Assembly: GCA_949152475.1 (NCBI GenBank) | Contig: OX424568.1 | Coordinates: 27,317,667 to 27,381,666 of the forward strand | DNA from: Terebella lapidaria | Lineage: Eukaryota; Annelida; Polychaeta; Terebellida; Terebellidae | Length of the DNA stretch: 64,000 bases | Direction of reading: 5' to 3' | Part shown: piece after piece, positions 1-10,507 of the stretch | How the letters are laid out: each line of letters begins with the position of its first letter | Numbering within the stretch: position 1 is the stretch's first letter | Made by a program: the position numbers and the translations under genes | The notes under the pieces: generated by a model | Seen by the model: the letters and a program-made list of their open reading frames with translations, nothing else | The model's database searches: none | What the model was told of the DNA's origin: nothing

Positions 1-32
1 AATATCAGGTCTGGTCTGGGGAAGTCCATTGT

Positions 33-428
33 GTGATTCAGATTTCTCCTGTCACACATTGCTTAGTGCAATTACACTGTGTGCAAGCAGTTTACGTTTC
101 ACATTCCAAACAGTTGGCACAGGCAATCCTTTTTATACTTGTATGTGGATTACTTTCTGTTGGAGGAATGTATAATATATTTGATCCGCATAGTAGGAAT
201 AAGGATGGGATGATGTGTCCTGATGGGACTGCTGTACTTACATGTCATACTCCTGTTCACAGTGTGCTCATGTTTGTGAGAAAATTGTGCAAGTCTTTGA
301 ATTTGATTGATGCAGAAAACGTTCTGTTTGAATGTGTCACATGTTCAGTATCCACTGACCATGGACAGATTGTTGGAAATGGAATCGTACAGCATGAGAA
401 AGAATGTCATTATTTCTGGAATAAGTGA
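33..428 (+). pseudogene. Cysteine-protease-like (C76/OTU-type) domain fragment
   Basis: The open stretch contains the segment GMYNIFDPHSRNKDG followed by PDGTAVL. From memory, a hydrophobic stretch ending in FD-[SP]-HSR-N with a downstream GTAV is the Asp-x-His part of herpesvirus-tegument-like (C76) or OTU-like cysteine-protease domains that occur in animal mobile elements. The catalytic cysteine region would lie upstream. The piece starts at the window edge, so the first codon given is not a real start. In the next frame the RRM-like piece begins within its last codons. It could be another domain sharing the same motif; I cannot search. Confidence 0.4.
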
Positions 429-735
429 ACCTAAACACGAAACAGGAATGCAAATTCGAGAAAAGCTACTTAAACTTATCCGTGGTGACCTGAAACTCAC
501 TGTCAGTATCCCCATGCTACGCTGTCACCGTGCAGGTCCATACAAAGATTCGTCTGAATCTGAATATGGCTCCAAACCCAGGGATATCATCATGAGGTTG
601 TCAAACACACGGACAAGAAAACAATACTCAGTGCCTGCAAAAATCTTGACAACAACCTACCTCCGATATATGTCGACGAACAATACCCTCGTGAAATTGA
701 CCAAAAGCGCCGTCGCCAAGTGTGCCAAGAAATGA
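385..735 (+). pseudogene. L1 ORF1-like RRM domain remnant
   Basis: The translation reads MRKNVIISGISEP, then REKLLKLI, then MLRCHRAGPY, and then SKPRDIIMRLSNTRTRKQ. This order (VxISGIPE, a helix, a RxHR patch, then PRxIIxRxxxxxxR) is that of the RNA-binding RRM of LINE ORF1 proteins (transposase_22 type). After about 650 the family-like reading YVDEQYPREIDQKRRRQ continues in another frame, so at least one frameshift lies here. The domain would bind the element's own RNA. It follows the protease-like piece and precedes the NADAR-like piece. Confidence 0.6.
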
Positions 736-859
736 AATACGTGCCAAGGCTTCTGTGATCCAGGATCGATTACTAGTCGACGGCACGTTTCACAGTAAGA
801 ATCAACAGGACCAGCTACCGTTTGACATCTCCCATGTGTCAAGCACCATCACTGACACG

Positions 860-955
860 ATGGTGCTGTTCAGCGGCCGCTTGTCACCATACAGGAACTT
901 CCATCCCCAGTCGTTCACTGTGGACGGGATCCAGTACTCGTGCTCCAAACAGTAG
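860..955 (+). pseudogene. NADAR-like (YbiA family) domain fragment
   Basis: The segment VLFSGRLSPYRNFHPQ followed by FTVDGIQYSCSKQ resembles the N-terminal part of NADAR domains, which typically read F-G-x-SPFSNFxP, then F-x-x-DG-x-x-Y-x-x-x-EQ. The family acts on ADP-ribose-related or riboflavin-pathway N-glycosides. The usual glutamate of the EQ pair is Lys here, and a stop follows at once, so only the first third remains. NADAR domains fused to LINE ORF1-like proteins occur in some invertebrate repeats as I recall, which fits the RRM-like piece just upstream. Confidence 0.5.
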
Positions 956-2946
956 CCCTCACAGACACCATGGTCGCCACCGGCTCCAGGAGATTCGTCG
1001 AGTGCAATCCACATTGACGCGCATGTTTATAATCTGAGCAAGTCATTATTGAGTTCATAGATGCTGTGCATGGGATTCGTTACCACTGCCATTAGAGTCG
1101 AATCGTCAGCATACAGGAGGATCGTTTAACTGCTATAATGCCAGTGATTATAAATCGAAAGACACAATTAAAAGATGTCGATATGAAATATTTTAACTGG
1201 GATACTCATTCGCATGTCTACATCAGAGGTACATCTTACACGTCATTGTTGCCCCCAAGATAGTGATGTATGTTTGTGCTCATCGTCGAGAGATGGAATG
1301 ATATTACACGGATATATTGTAATGATAATTACCGACTATACAATTATGTCCGTGTACATTGTTGCTTAGAATATTATTTAATAATTAAATATGATATATT
1401 ATTTTATTTTCGTGAAAATAAAATATATGGCGTGGTATTGGCGATCATTTATATCTATCTCAAGAGCAACACAATGTCTAAAAAAATATGTAAAAGCCTG
1501 CATACGAAACTATTCAGTATGACCTCGTCGCAATTGTTCAGTAAACAACTAATTTGGAGGTTCTACTCAAGTACTCTTTCAAACATGTATAATCGACCAG
1601 ATGTGGTCGAGGCTTTGTGACATTCTGAGAAGGAATAACCACTAAGCTTGAAGTTATGTGAACATTTTTGACACTTTGACAGGTATGAGAATCAGAATGA
1701 ATAACTAAAGAACCTTTCCTTGTCAGAGAAGCAAAGTTATTCATCACGGAACACTCTTACCTTGTCAGTTGTCAAACAAGTCTGGGAAATCATTTATCTT
1801 CCTCTGTCAACTTGTCAGCAATCTCCAGCATTTCATGTGATGTATCTTGGAAACAGCCCAAAATGGCACCACATTTGGAATGTCCCAATTTTCATATGAT
1901 TTTTCACGATTTATTTCTAGTAAAGCCTATGAGATCGGATTTCATAATGCTAAATGGATTCCTAATGACACATGTCAGTGAATTAATACGGATATGTTTT
2001 CAGACTGTTTCTCGTCAGCTCGTAGTTGACAATGAAGATACTTTTGAGGAAACAAACACAAAAGGTTGAGATTGAATATTTATTAAAATGGCTTGTTGTT
2101 AATCCATAGTCATGCCACAGATTTCTTATCATCTCGGTGTGGAACAGCTCCAGAACAAACTATGGACATTATCGAGACGATTGTTTTTGTCAATGGCATA
2201 GAGAATGACCGATATTTTACTGTGTGTAGATTTAGAGAACCAATTCCAAAAATAAAATGATAAACAATACATCTACTGCATAACATGGCTATAGTAGATG
2301 TTCTACCAGTCATAATTATTATGTAAAAACGTATATTGTAACAAAATCGGGAGGGTGCCAGGTCACCATTCCCAAAATAAGCAATCTTCAAATATTCTTC
2401 AGCAAAAAATCAGTTCACTCAAACGAACCAATCTGCCACAACATAGTCAACAAAACATCGATTACAACGTTTTCTCGTACAAGAGCAATTTCAGAGATTG
2501 TAGACGCGAATGTATTACACATCTCAACATCGTTACACTGTGTTGACACCATTTATTTCCTTGTATCAGATTTCCAACTCGGGTCATTTTGGGATAAGTG
2601 ACTTTCAAATGCTCTTTGGAACAGTGGCTCTCATGTTTAATCAAAGGAACCTTGTGTTACGAACTTAAGTGTTCCAAAGTCACAGTGTAGCAAAGACACA
2701 GGTGAAAATAACATAAACAGATCTGACACAATATTGGCATCACAAACCACAGCAGGCAGAATATTGAATATTTTTCCATCAAATTAGTGTCACGTCACCG
2801 CTGGCTTGACTGCAGCTCATCACCGCTATCGCTACAAGATCTCGATGATGACAACCTCAACCTGGTTCACAATAATTTGGGCTGAAAAAAAACCGACTTT
2901 ATATTCATATCCAGAGCCTTACCGGTGGCATCATGGCCACAGGGTG

Positions 2947-3018
2947 TGTAAGTTAGTATCAATCTATTACCAATGATACAACTAGATTCAATGAGTGAAT
3001 AACAAACTTAAAGAGCAT
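2947..3018 (+). repeat. Family A repeat, 5' fragment
   Basis: AGTATCAATCTATTACCAAT followed by AATAACAAACTTAAA matches the start of family A. The same fragment lies at 18668-18740 in copy 2, so it was inserted before the large duplication. Confidence 0.6.
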
Positions 3019-3274
3019 ATTTTTGGCACGAACATTGGGAATTGTTTTTTTTTGGTGGGGTATGTGAAAGCACTATTTGAACTGAACAAAACGGTCTTCA
3101 CAGCATATTCATATCATGTTTTCTTCCAAAGTTATGGCATTTCAAACATGTACATATTCACATAATCTGTCAGCTGATCAATATGCCAATGAGATGTTTG
3201 ACGTGATTGACGGACTAGTTTTTTTAAATAGACATTTTAAAATGGATTAAGGAGAATGTTTGTATTCTTATAGT

Positions 3275-4140
3275 TCACCAGAACCCACTTCGGGTTGCAC
3301 TTCTAATAAAAATATTGTAATAATATTGTGCGGACAATTTGAATGTCTGCCCGCATGTGCATGCGACAGTTATTCTCTGTGAATGTCCATCCTGTTGATG
3401 CCACTTCAACGAATCTTTCCTTCCGAATATCTTCTTGCACGTGATACATTGAAGTCTGTCCCTGGCAACCTTCTGGTGTCGTAGCAGGCTCGACTTGTAG
3501 GCAAAGGTTCTGTCACATGAACACTGGAACGGTTTGACATTAGGGTGTCGATTCATGTGACCAACATAATGAGGTTTTGACATAAAAATCTCGACCCTGA
3601 CACATGTTTCATCTTCATGTGCAAGCACAAACGGGATATGGTACAAAATTCTTTGGCACACTGGATACATAGGAATCTTTCCACATTGTGGACGGCGCTG
3701 ACGTACGTTGACATTTCATACTTGCAAGTGAACGTCTTTGGCACTTTATGGATTTATGGCACTTTATGGATCCTGTGTGTTTGAGCCGTCTGTGACGTGT
3801 CATAACGGAGCTACTTGTGCTCCTGAACGAACAGGTCTTACATCGACGTACAGTAATTCCCTTCTTCTTGGCAACTTTTCTTGGTGTGCTAGTGATATGA
3901 ACAATGGACCACCTTCTGATGTTGATGGCTGAAGCTCCAGAACGCTTTCATTCGCAGACACATTGAGGTCGTCAGACACTATCACATCACAGTGTGCACT
4001 GGCATTGTCTACATGGTCTATATCGTATGCAAACCCTTCCAGTCCTACTACCGCGTCGATGACACTTTATCTCATAGTGGTATATCTGCTGCCGATTACT
4101 GGAACGAAAGTAATAACGTCATTTAGGTACTTGTGAATTA
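3275..4140 (-). pseudogene. C2H2 zinc-finger gene remnant, copy 1
   Basis: Read on the minus strand, the product starts with an acidic, Ser-rich leader (near 4130-3800, including ELQPSTSEGGP) and continues into C2H2 fingers with Cys-x2-Cys-x12-His-x3/4-His spacing. Clear ones include FLCIQCAKEF...CLHMKMKH and LQCITCKKIFGRKDSLKWH; a CSCDRTFAYKSSLLRH finger has one residue between its cysteines. Such proteins bind DNA in the nucleus. It is broken: frames change between leader and fingers, a short duplication around 3740-3770 disrupts the second finger, and part of the fourth finger is missing. The paralogue at 18977-19851 is damaged at other places. It may be a host gene or one captured by a repeat. 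Confidence 0.65.
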
Positions 4141-4189
4141 CTCTTCCAGGCGCAACAGGCAGACGGGATGCACTTGCAGATAGATCCGT

Positions 4190-5200
4190 TCTGTTTTTGT
4201 TGCCCGTGTGCGGCAGTCGGTGCGCGTGCTGGTGTGTACATGTTCATGATGTTTGTGTGAGGTGGGTGCTGAGGCAGAGAGTGTTAGTATGGGGCGTCAA
4301 AATGTAAATTTTACCGTTACACTGCAAATGGTGTGTAAAGTTATGTCAAAGAATTTCTATGTGTGAACATACATGTCGATGGAGTGACTGTCATATTAAC
4401 TAATAGAGTGGTTGTCACTTGTCTTTATGATGACCCTCTTCAATTATATTTCCCAATCTCTATCTATTGCCGATTGATTGCACAGTCTACATTTGGATTT
4501 GAAAACACACGGACCCATGCAATCACGTAGTATTTGATTAAAAGAAGCTACCTATGTATTCCCCATATTTGTTTGTTTCCTATATGTGTTCCCAATTCGT
4601 ATAATGGCCATAAAATGTGACCTTTGATTTTTTTTGTTTTTTTGGCCGACGTTGAACCGACGTCACAAAAAATGGCCGTCGAGTAACCGCTGTTGTAATA
4701 ATTGGGCCGACGACAAACCGCTGTATTTTAACTTTGTAAACCTTAACAACCTCACTTTGCATTTTAAAATAAATATGAGTAATTTCCGTCAGTCTGGGGG
4801 ATTGAATCGAGGGATTCACTGCATAGAATGCTAAATAACTAATATTGGGCTCTTTCTGCCCATTTCATGTTATATTTCGTATACAACCATATTTAGGTTT
4901 CATGGGTATTTGACTGACCCCTTATGTTATTATAAGTTTTTATTGTGTAACAAGGCTGTATAGCAAGAACTACTCATCTGCTGAGACACAAAACCATACC
5001 TACCTCGTTTCGACCGACGACAAACCACATCGACCGTCAATAAATAGTTTAGGCAAGGAAACACTGGCTTCATCAGGTTCAGACAGTGTGTGAAATGTAG
5101 TTGTTCACCAGATGGAATTAGTATAAATTATAAATAGGTGTATGACCAGAACACAGTATGCATATCTTATTATTCAGATTGGGTGGAATGAAACACCTTA
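4190..5200. repeat. Non-coding part of copy 1, nearly identical to 19910-20935
   Basis: No protein-coding signal was found. The stretch holds a GC-richer block near 4200-4290 and a GGCCGACGTT/GGCCGTCGAG/GGCCGACGAC series near 4645-4715. A fragment of family A (AAACACTGGCTTCATCAGG) follows near 5060. Its partner in copy 2 differs by only a few substitutions and one short indel in the T-run near 4630. Confidence 0.7.
5040..5130 (+). repeat. Family A repeat, 3' fragment
   Basis: AAACACTGGCTTCATCAGG, CAGACAGTGTGTGAAATG and CAGATGGAATTAGTATA match the middle and end of family A. The partner is at 20765-20870, which keeps the TTTCTACTG that this copy lacks. Confidence 0.6.
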
Positions 5201-5203
5201 GTG

Positions 5204-5402
5204 TAAGTATCAATCTATTACCATCACTATAGCCAAATTTTGATGATTCTTATAACAAACGTAAAATACAACATTTCGCAATAGAAACAAAGCCCGACCA
5301 AATACCTTATCAAAAGACACACTGGCGTCATCAGGGGCAGACAGTGTGCTAAATATAGTTGTTTCTACTGTACACCCGATAGAATTAATATACAATGCCC
5401 AT
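5204..5402 (+). repeat. Family A repeat, near full-length core
   Basis: This copy contains the family core in order: GTAAGTATCAATCTATTACC, AATAACAAACGTAAAATACA (here with TTATAACAAACG), CAATAGAAACAAAGCCCGAC, CACACTGGCGTCATCAGGGG, GACAGTGTG, GTTGTTTCTACTGTACAC and a GGAATTA-like end. I see no long ORF and no terminal inverted repeat, so it could be a SINE or a MITE. Confidence 0.75.
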
Positions 5403-5489
5403 ACTTACATACTATTGCATACTAATGCTACTAATAATTTATACTAATACTGAAACCCTTTAGTGCGATACTAATCAACTCAAATATTA

Positions 5490-5778
5490 ACTTAGTAGCC
5501 TCTTGGCTTGTGATGGGGGTACTTATGAACTTGTCATACACCTATTTCACGGGGTTTATTTCCGTGAATTGTTTTGATTTTTGTTGGGCAGTTGTGCACT
5601 AATTCCATCTGGTATACAGTAGAAACAACTATAATTATACACTGTCTGTTCCTGATGACGCCAGTGTGGCCAGATATTCATGTTTGGTTGGGCTTCGTCT
5701 CTATTTTGAAAGTTCTTGATGTTAGGTTTTTTTTATCGGTATCATCAAAACCTGGTTATCAGCGGCGATAGGTGGATT
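5490..5778 (-). repeat. Family A repeat, long form
   Basis: Reverse-oriented copy with the extra tail that reads CTTGGCTTGTGAT, ACTTGTCATACACCTATTTC and GTTGGGCAGTTGTGCACTAA before the core. This long form of about 290 bp recurs at 9765, 21222, 26745 and 59842, and in the other orientation at 61374. Confidence 0.7.
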
Positions 5779-6399
5779 CACTTAAACACTACTGCAAAAT
5801 TATGCATCTCTAATGTCCTTTCGTCATGTCACTGTTGACTGAACACTTAACGTCAGATAGTAAACCTTTCAGTACACTAGATTATCTGCTTGTGTAGTCT
5901 GATAAACTGGTCTCATGGTTTATCGTCCGCTCACATTCCCAAGGTGTAAGGGTTAAAAATAGTTCACAAACGCTGGTATTTTGTTTCATGAAGAAAACAC
6001 TAATGTAATGGGAATCGCGCGATATATGTAAGTCCACAAATAGCAGTACAATCAAGGTGGCTGCGTCATACTGCTGACAAAAATGACCACACCGTTGGTG
6101 ATAGAAAAGTCCGTGCACGTCTACGAGAAAGGCTGATCAACACAAATGGCCAGCCCCGACTCGGTGTCTACATTACAAGGGAGATGGGCGTCATAATTTG
6201 GGAGATTTTCCTCTCTGACTGAGATTGATTTCCTGGCCCATTGATCTACCGAATTGTAAAACGGAACCGAAATTTATATGAGGGGATTACTGCTATAAGC
6301 ACAGAAAGTGGGTTTCCTTACCAGTTTAAAGATACGAGAAGGGATTGGTAATCCATCAAAATCCGCCTTGACATCCTATCTGAGTTATTTCTAATGGTA

Positions 6400-6472
6400 T
6401 ATTTTACGTTTGTAATTGGCATCATCAAAATCTGACGGTATTGGTGGTAATAGATTGATATTTACATTGAAT
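6400..6472 (-). repeat. Family A fragment inserted in one paralogue only
   Basis: ACGTTTGTAATTGGCATCAT and GGTGGTAATAGATTGATAT match the family A start in reverse. The corresponding sites in T2 (near 10925) and copy 2 (near 22990) lack it, so it was inserted here after the duplication or lost from both of the others. Confidence 0.6.
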
Positions 6473-7249
6473 TAAATAGCCAGTATACAATATGATAAAT
6501 ATCAAGTTGTCCCATGTAGACGTTCACTCTTCTTCATTTCATAATATTCAGTTAGTCTTCCAAAAAGTGTATTTATATAGCCTAAGTTGAACCCTCTCCA
6601 GATGCAATAGACAGTTAATGATAATGTGCACTCATACCTGGACAGTAGTAATACTATTGTATCATAACCAGATAACATAATTAACTAGATCTACAGTGGG
6701 GTTCTTTAGTCTCAGACCACCCTAAAAATATCACCTTTTTAAAAACACTAAAATATAATTTCATCTAAGTTATCTGTTATTTGTTCTTTCAGCCACTTTC
6801 GTGCATGTATGCACAAGTAGTATCAGAAATTCAGAACATCGATTTGTGCAACATCAGAATATTTTTTTTATTAATTTTGGGCAAAAAACATTAAATTTGA
6901 AATTTTTCAAATTTGCACGGGAAAAATTATTGAATGCAAACAATAACACATCTAGGGCGCAATAAGGTTGGTGAAAAAAGCAAACGATACGAGACCATTC
7001 ATTTGCCATATTAACTAACATGTTTACATCTCAAATATCATAATGGTTCATGTATGTATCACAAATATCATAAAAGTTTTTTTTTTTCCAAAATGATATT
7101 CATAAATATTGGTTGCAAACTTATGTTTGTTTTTATAATGTTGGCCATAATAAAGAGTTGTCGTATGGACTATAATACAAAAAAATACACATCACAAAGG
7201 TACATAAAGAGAATCTTATACATGATTTTGAGAAAAACTGTCTGAATAG

Positions 7250-7735
7250 ATCCAAAATATAATAAGTCCAATAAATTTTTCAATGGCCAAAAAAAAAAAA
7301 TTCTTGTTTTCTTTTGCTGGAAATGGCTCAAAACGAATAGTGACTTGATTTTGGAAAAAAAAAATTTTTTTGCCGACCCGTCAGAAAATAAAAATGGCCG
7401 CCACACGCAGACCGGCGATTCAAGGGCAACAAAACTTATACACGTCATAGAGGTACATGAGGAGAAATGTTTTAAAACCAAAATCTCAAAACTGATCAGA
7501 CCGTTTTTGAGAAAATGGCCTCCAACGTCCAAAATTGGCAATTTTTCGTCAAAAATGGCCGCCAAATGGGCAAAAACGATTCAATCAAAAAAAATTTGAA
7601 AAAAACGTCTGCAGATACTGGCCAAAGGTATGTTCTGACAAATTTATGGGGAAATTCATCATGTCAGACCCGAACGGACGACGGACGAAATACCACGACA
7701 ATAGCTTATCGGCCCAAAGGGCCGTTAAGCTAATA
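7250..7735 (+). repeat. Dispersed repeat with ATGGCCGCC blocks and a 3' hairpin
   Basis: Tandem-like pieces reading AAAATGGCCGCC and TTTTTCGTCAAAAATGG are followed by CGAACGGACGACGGACG and then the hairpin at 7702-7732. The same order occurs at 51840-52280. The resulting open frames are low-complexity by-products and not genes. The element is absent from the equivalent places in copy 2 (near 27060) and T2 (near 13610), so it was inserted in T1 alone. Confidence 0.65.
7702..7732. other. Hairpin at the end of the ATGGCCGCC repeat
   Basis: TAGCTTATCGGCCC, a three-base AAA loop and GGGCCGTTAAGCTA form an almost perfect stem with one mismatch. The same form, with a different loop, occurs at 52338-52369. 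Confidence 0.75.
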
Positions 7736-8099
7736 AACGAGACTTCAAAAGTGAGATCATGGTACCACGGTGTTGGTTATTCCATGGACCATCTACACCT
7801 ATTGCAAGCAAGATCAACGCAATTCTTGAGAGAGTATGTATCAACACGATATGAACAGTAAAGGGGTTGAGTACGTGGACACGTAAAATATAGTACATAC
7901 CACACCGATAACAAGAGGTCAAGGCAAAATTTGGAACAAAAATATAGTTGCCCTCTATGTCGCATGCAGCATTGATTCATCATTCAGTGATTTTCGTATT
8001 CAAGTTGTGTCTCCTTTAATGTATTCCAGTTCAGCTGTGTCCCCCGAGTTTAATCCATGATCATGAACTCCAGTATAGGAACGTAATGCCAGATCACAT

Positions 8100-9690
8100 T
8101 CACGGTTCCTTTTTTAATTGTTCATTAGGCATTAGTGCTTGATTCGTGTAGGTACACAAAGAGGACGACCATTGCGGCTGAATGATATTAACGACTAAAA
8201 AGTTGCTTTGTTGGGGATCCCAAGAGAATCCCAAGCACGCTTGTGCACTGGTTTGGTGAGAACGGGCCTGATCGATATAAGTTGCCAGCGTCAACTCCGT
8301 CTACATCACAAGGGAGAAATTGGCATCATAATTTGGGAGATTCTCGCGCCTGTCTGAGATTAATTTACTAGCCGATCTACGAAACTGAAACATGGAGCCA
8401 AGTTCATAAGGCGGAGTAACCACTAAACTCCGGCCGGGCCTGGAAATTTCTCACTAGGTGAATGATAAGAGGGAGCTGAAACCGTACTGAGTGAAAACGT
8501 ACTGCAAATATGCTAAACGTCATTGTCGATCATGTATGAATTCACTTTTTATTACATGTATATTAATTTTATGCATTGCTTTGTCTAACATTGATAATAA
8601 GAACGTGATATGTGATGAAATGGCGCATGGGTCCTTAATACACAACTAGAGAATTCGTTTCACAACCAATTGTTAGCTTCCTACCCTTTGTACCAATCCA
8701 GATGCAATAAATAAAATAGGCAACGTTCCAGGCGGGAAATAATATAATACTTGATATATGGGTAGAGTCTTTGCCACTCGCCCCTAAGTTAATATTCATA
8801 GCAAATAAATTGTCTAATGAAAACGAATCGCCTTCACCACTACCAGTAAAATGGTTATTTACGTATGCTTTTCTAATCTTGTTACTATCGAGTTTCTTGA
8901 TTAATTACAAATTTCTGATCCACTTTATTTTCATTACTGTATCACAGTAGACACATCAGCGTGAACCTCTAATCATGTATATATGAAATATACATCGAAA
9001 ATACAAGTTTTAATGTTTTAGTTTATTTAGTATTTGTGTATCTTTGTCCATCTTCTTATCGTAATTCTCTCATAATTTTACGGTATCTCATTCCACATGG
9101 GAGTAAACTAATGGAAACGATTGCAAACTAATGCAGATTTTCTGCTGGATTTGATTATAAATGTTTCTATTTTACTATGTGCTATATTCTTTTCGAACCT
9201 TCACGAACGTAAATTAGTATGTATATCTCCGACCCTGTCAGCGCCTAAAGAGTGATGGAACTATCTTGTGTGAATGAGACTATGTTTTTTTACATGTTAT
9301 TTTATTTCTGTAATCTGTATGTTTTTATACAACTCATATTTATTGTAGGTGTCTATGTACCATGGTGTCTGAAATAAAAAACGAACAAACAAAGTAGTGA
9401 TAAAATGAAATCATACATGTACAGTAGTGAAACTGTAGATACTGTATAGTAGCGATAATATGACCTAGACCTTGGGGTCTATCCACTGATTAATTATCAC
9501 CGTTGAATTAATTTTCAACAAAATGGAAAAGGTTTCCATTATTCGTAATTTTGTGCTCACAAGTGTTTCATGCCAGAATAATTACTCCGATGTCAATTTT
9601 AAAATCTTGTTAGATATTTTAGATTGTCATGGTTTAAGGATTATTAGGATTTTCATGTTTTCGTCTCTCCTGCGAACGGTAATGAAACAA
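8100..9690. repeat. Block y, right part (partner 27560-29040)
   Basis: The stretch aligns with copy 2 from CACGGTTCCTTTTTTAATTG (8101 and 27568) to the AAAAAGGTACATG end (9690 and 29030). It includes a TTTGGGAGATTCT element that recurs in six other places in the window, and an AT-rich stretch near 8900-9450. No gene is seen. Confidence 0.7.
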
Positions 9691-9764
9691 AAAAGGTACA
9701 TGCTTGCATATTTTCGCATACTAATTGCTACTAATGCTGAAACACTTTACTGCGATACTAATCA

Positions 9765-10050
9765 ACTCAACCATCAGCTCAGTAGCATTTTGGCTTGTGG
9801 TTGGGTATATATGTATTTGTCATACACTTATTTCACGGCGGTTATGTTGTTGGGCAGTCGTACACTAATCCCATCTGATGTACAGTAGAAAGAATTATAA
9901 TTACACACTGTCTGCCCCTGATGACGTCCGTGTGGCTTCAGATATGAATGTTTGGTCGGGCTTTGTTTCTGTTCCGAAAGTTTTTATTGGTAGGTTTTTA
10001 ATTGGCATCATCTAAATCTGGTTATCAGCGGTAATAGGTTGATACATACA
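9765..10050 (-). repeat. Family A repeat, long form
   Basis: GGCTTGTGGTTGGGTA, ACTTATTTCACGGCGG, GTTGGGCAGTCGTACACTAA, CTGTCTGCCCCTGATGACG and TTATCAGCGGTAATAGGTTG follow in family order. It corresponds to the copy at 5490 in T1. Confidence 0.7.
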
Positions 10051-10198
10051 CTTTGTCCATTATATCACTGTTCACTGAAATCTCGACGTAAGATAGTAAA
10101 ATTCCCAGTACACTAGATTATACCTGCTTGTGTATTCTGATAAGCTGGTGTCATGGTTTATCGTTCGCTAAACGACGATAAACGTGTAATGGTTTGAA

Positions 10199-10357
10199 TG
10201 TAAGTATCAATCTATTACCACCAATACAATCAGATTCTGATGATGCCAATAACAAACGTAAAATACAACATTATGCAATGGAAACAAAGCCCGACCAAAT
10301 AGTTTATCCAAAGACACACTGGCGTCGTCAGGGGCAGACAGTGTGTTAAATGTAGTT
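10199..10357 (+). repeat. Family A repeat
   Basis: GTAAGTATCAATCTATTACC to GACAGTGTGTTAAATGTAG is intact. The copy then runs directly into the 25-bp minisatellite, so its 3' end is missing. Confidence 0.7.
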
Positions 10358-10507
10358 GTTGTTAGAATAGAAAATAGTCACCGTTGTTAGAATAGAAAAT
10401 AGTCACCGTTGTTAGAATAGAAAATAGTCACCGTTGTTAGAATATAAAATAGTCACCGTTGTTAGAATAGAAAATAGTCACCGTTGTTAGAATAGAAAAT
10501 AGTCTAT
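10358..10507 (+). repeat. 25-bp minisatellite, about six units
   Basis: GTTGTTAGAATAGAAAATAG plus TCACC repeats with exact 25-bp spacing from 10358 (10383, 10408, 10433, 10458, 10483). The fourth unit has one base change. Part of the unit resembles the single AAAATAGTCTACAAAC at the matching place in copy 2 (near 22576). Confidence 0.9.

Larger units (their letters stand above)
1..1040 (+). pseudogene. Remnant of a retroelement ORF1-like protein, truncated by the window edge
   Basis: Three protein-like pieces follow one another on the plus strand in three different frames: a cysteine-protease-like piece (33-428), an L1 ORF1 RRM-like piece (about 397-720) and a NADAR-like piece (about 860-952). 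The frame changes and lack of any long ORF show that it is decayed. The order protease-like, RRM-like, NADAR-like suggests one former multidomain ORF1 of a non-LTR retrotransposon. No reverse transcriptase is visible downstream, because duplicated repeat sequence starts near 1130. The left end lies outside the window. The single-element reading is an inference from order and orientation. Confidence 0.55.
1130..5795. repeat. Large duplicated segment, copy 1 (left part)
   Basis: This stretch aligns in order with 16750-21540. Anchors include TGCCAGTGATTATA (1138 and 16761), the zinc-finger remnants (3275 and 18977), the GGCCGACGTTGAACC stretch (near 4640 and 20370) and the ACACTACTGCAAAA end (near 5790 and 21535). 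Identity is uneven by eye: the 3890-5790 part is almost the same as its partner, while 1130-3240 shows many small indels. The partner carries extra pieces near 16880-16940 and 17085-17215. Apart from the zinc-finger remnant and family A repeats I see no gene here. Confidence 0.85.
5405..9704. repeat. Tandem duplication unit T1
   Basis: The stretch starts with a CATACTATTGCATACTAATG block that recurs at about 9710, where the neighbouring unit T2 begins. T1 contains block x (5797-6700, shortened) and block y (7020-9690). T2 contains x nearly complete (10055-13560) and y shortened (13500-14090). Copy 2 at 22420-29045 holds x and y in the same order. Most of x (equivalent to about 11460-13430) is missing from T1. 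No coding sequence is recognised in this unit. Confidence 0.7.

Noticed and set aside
10358-10507. CRISPR array
   Set aside because: The 25-bp units are contiguous with no unique spacers, and the DNA is animal-like.
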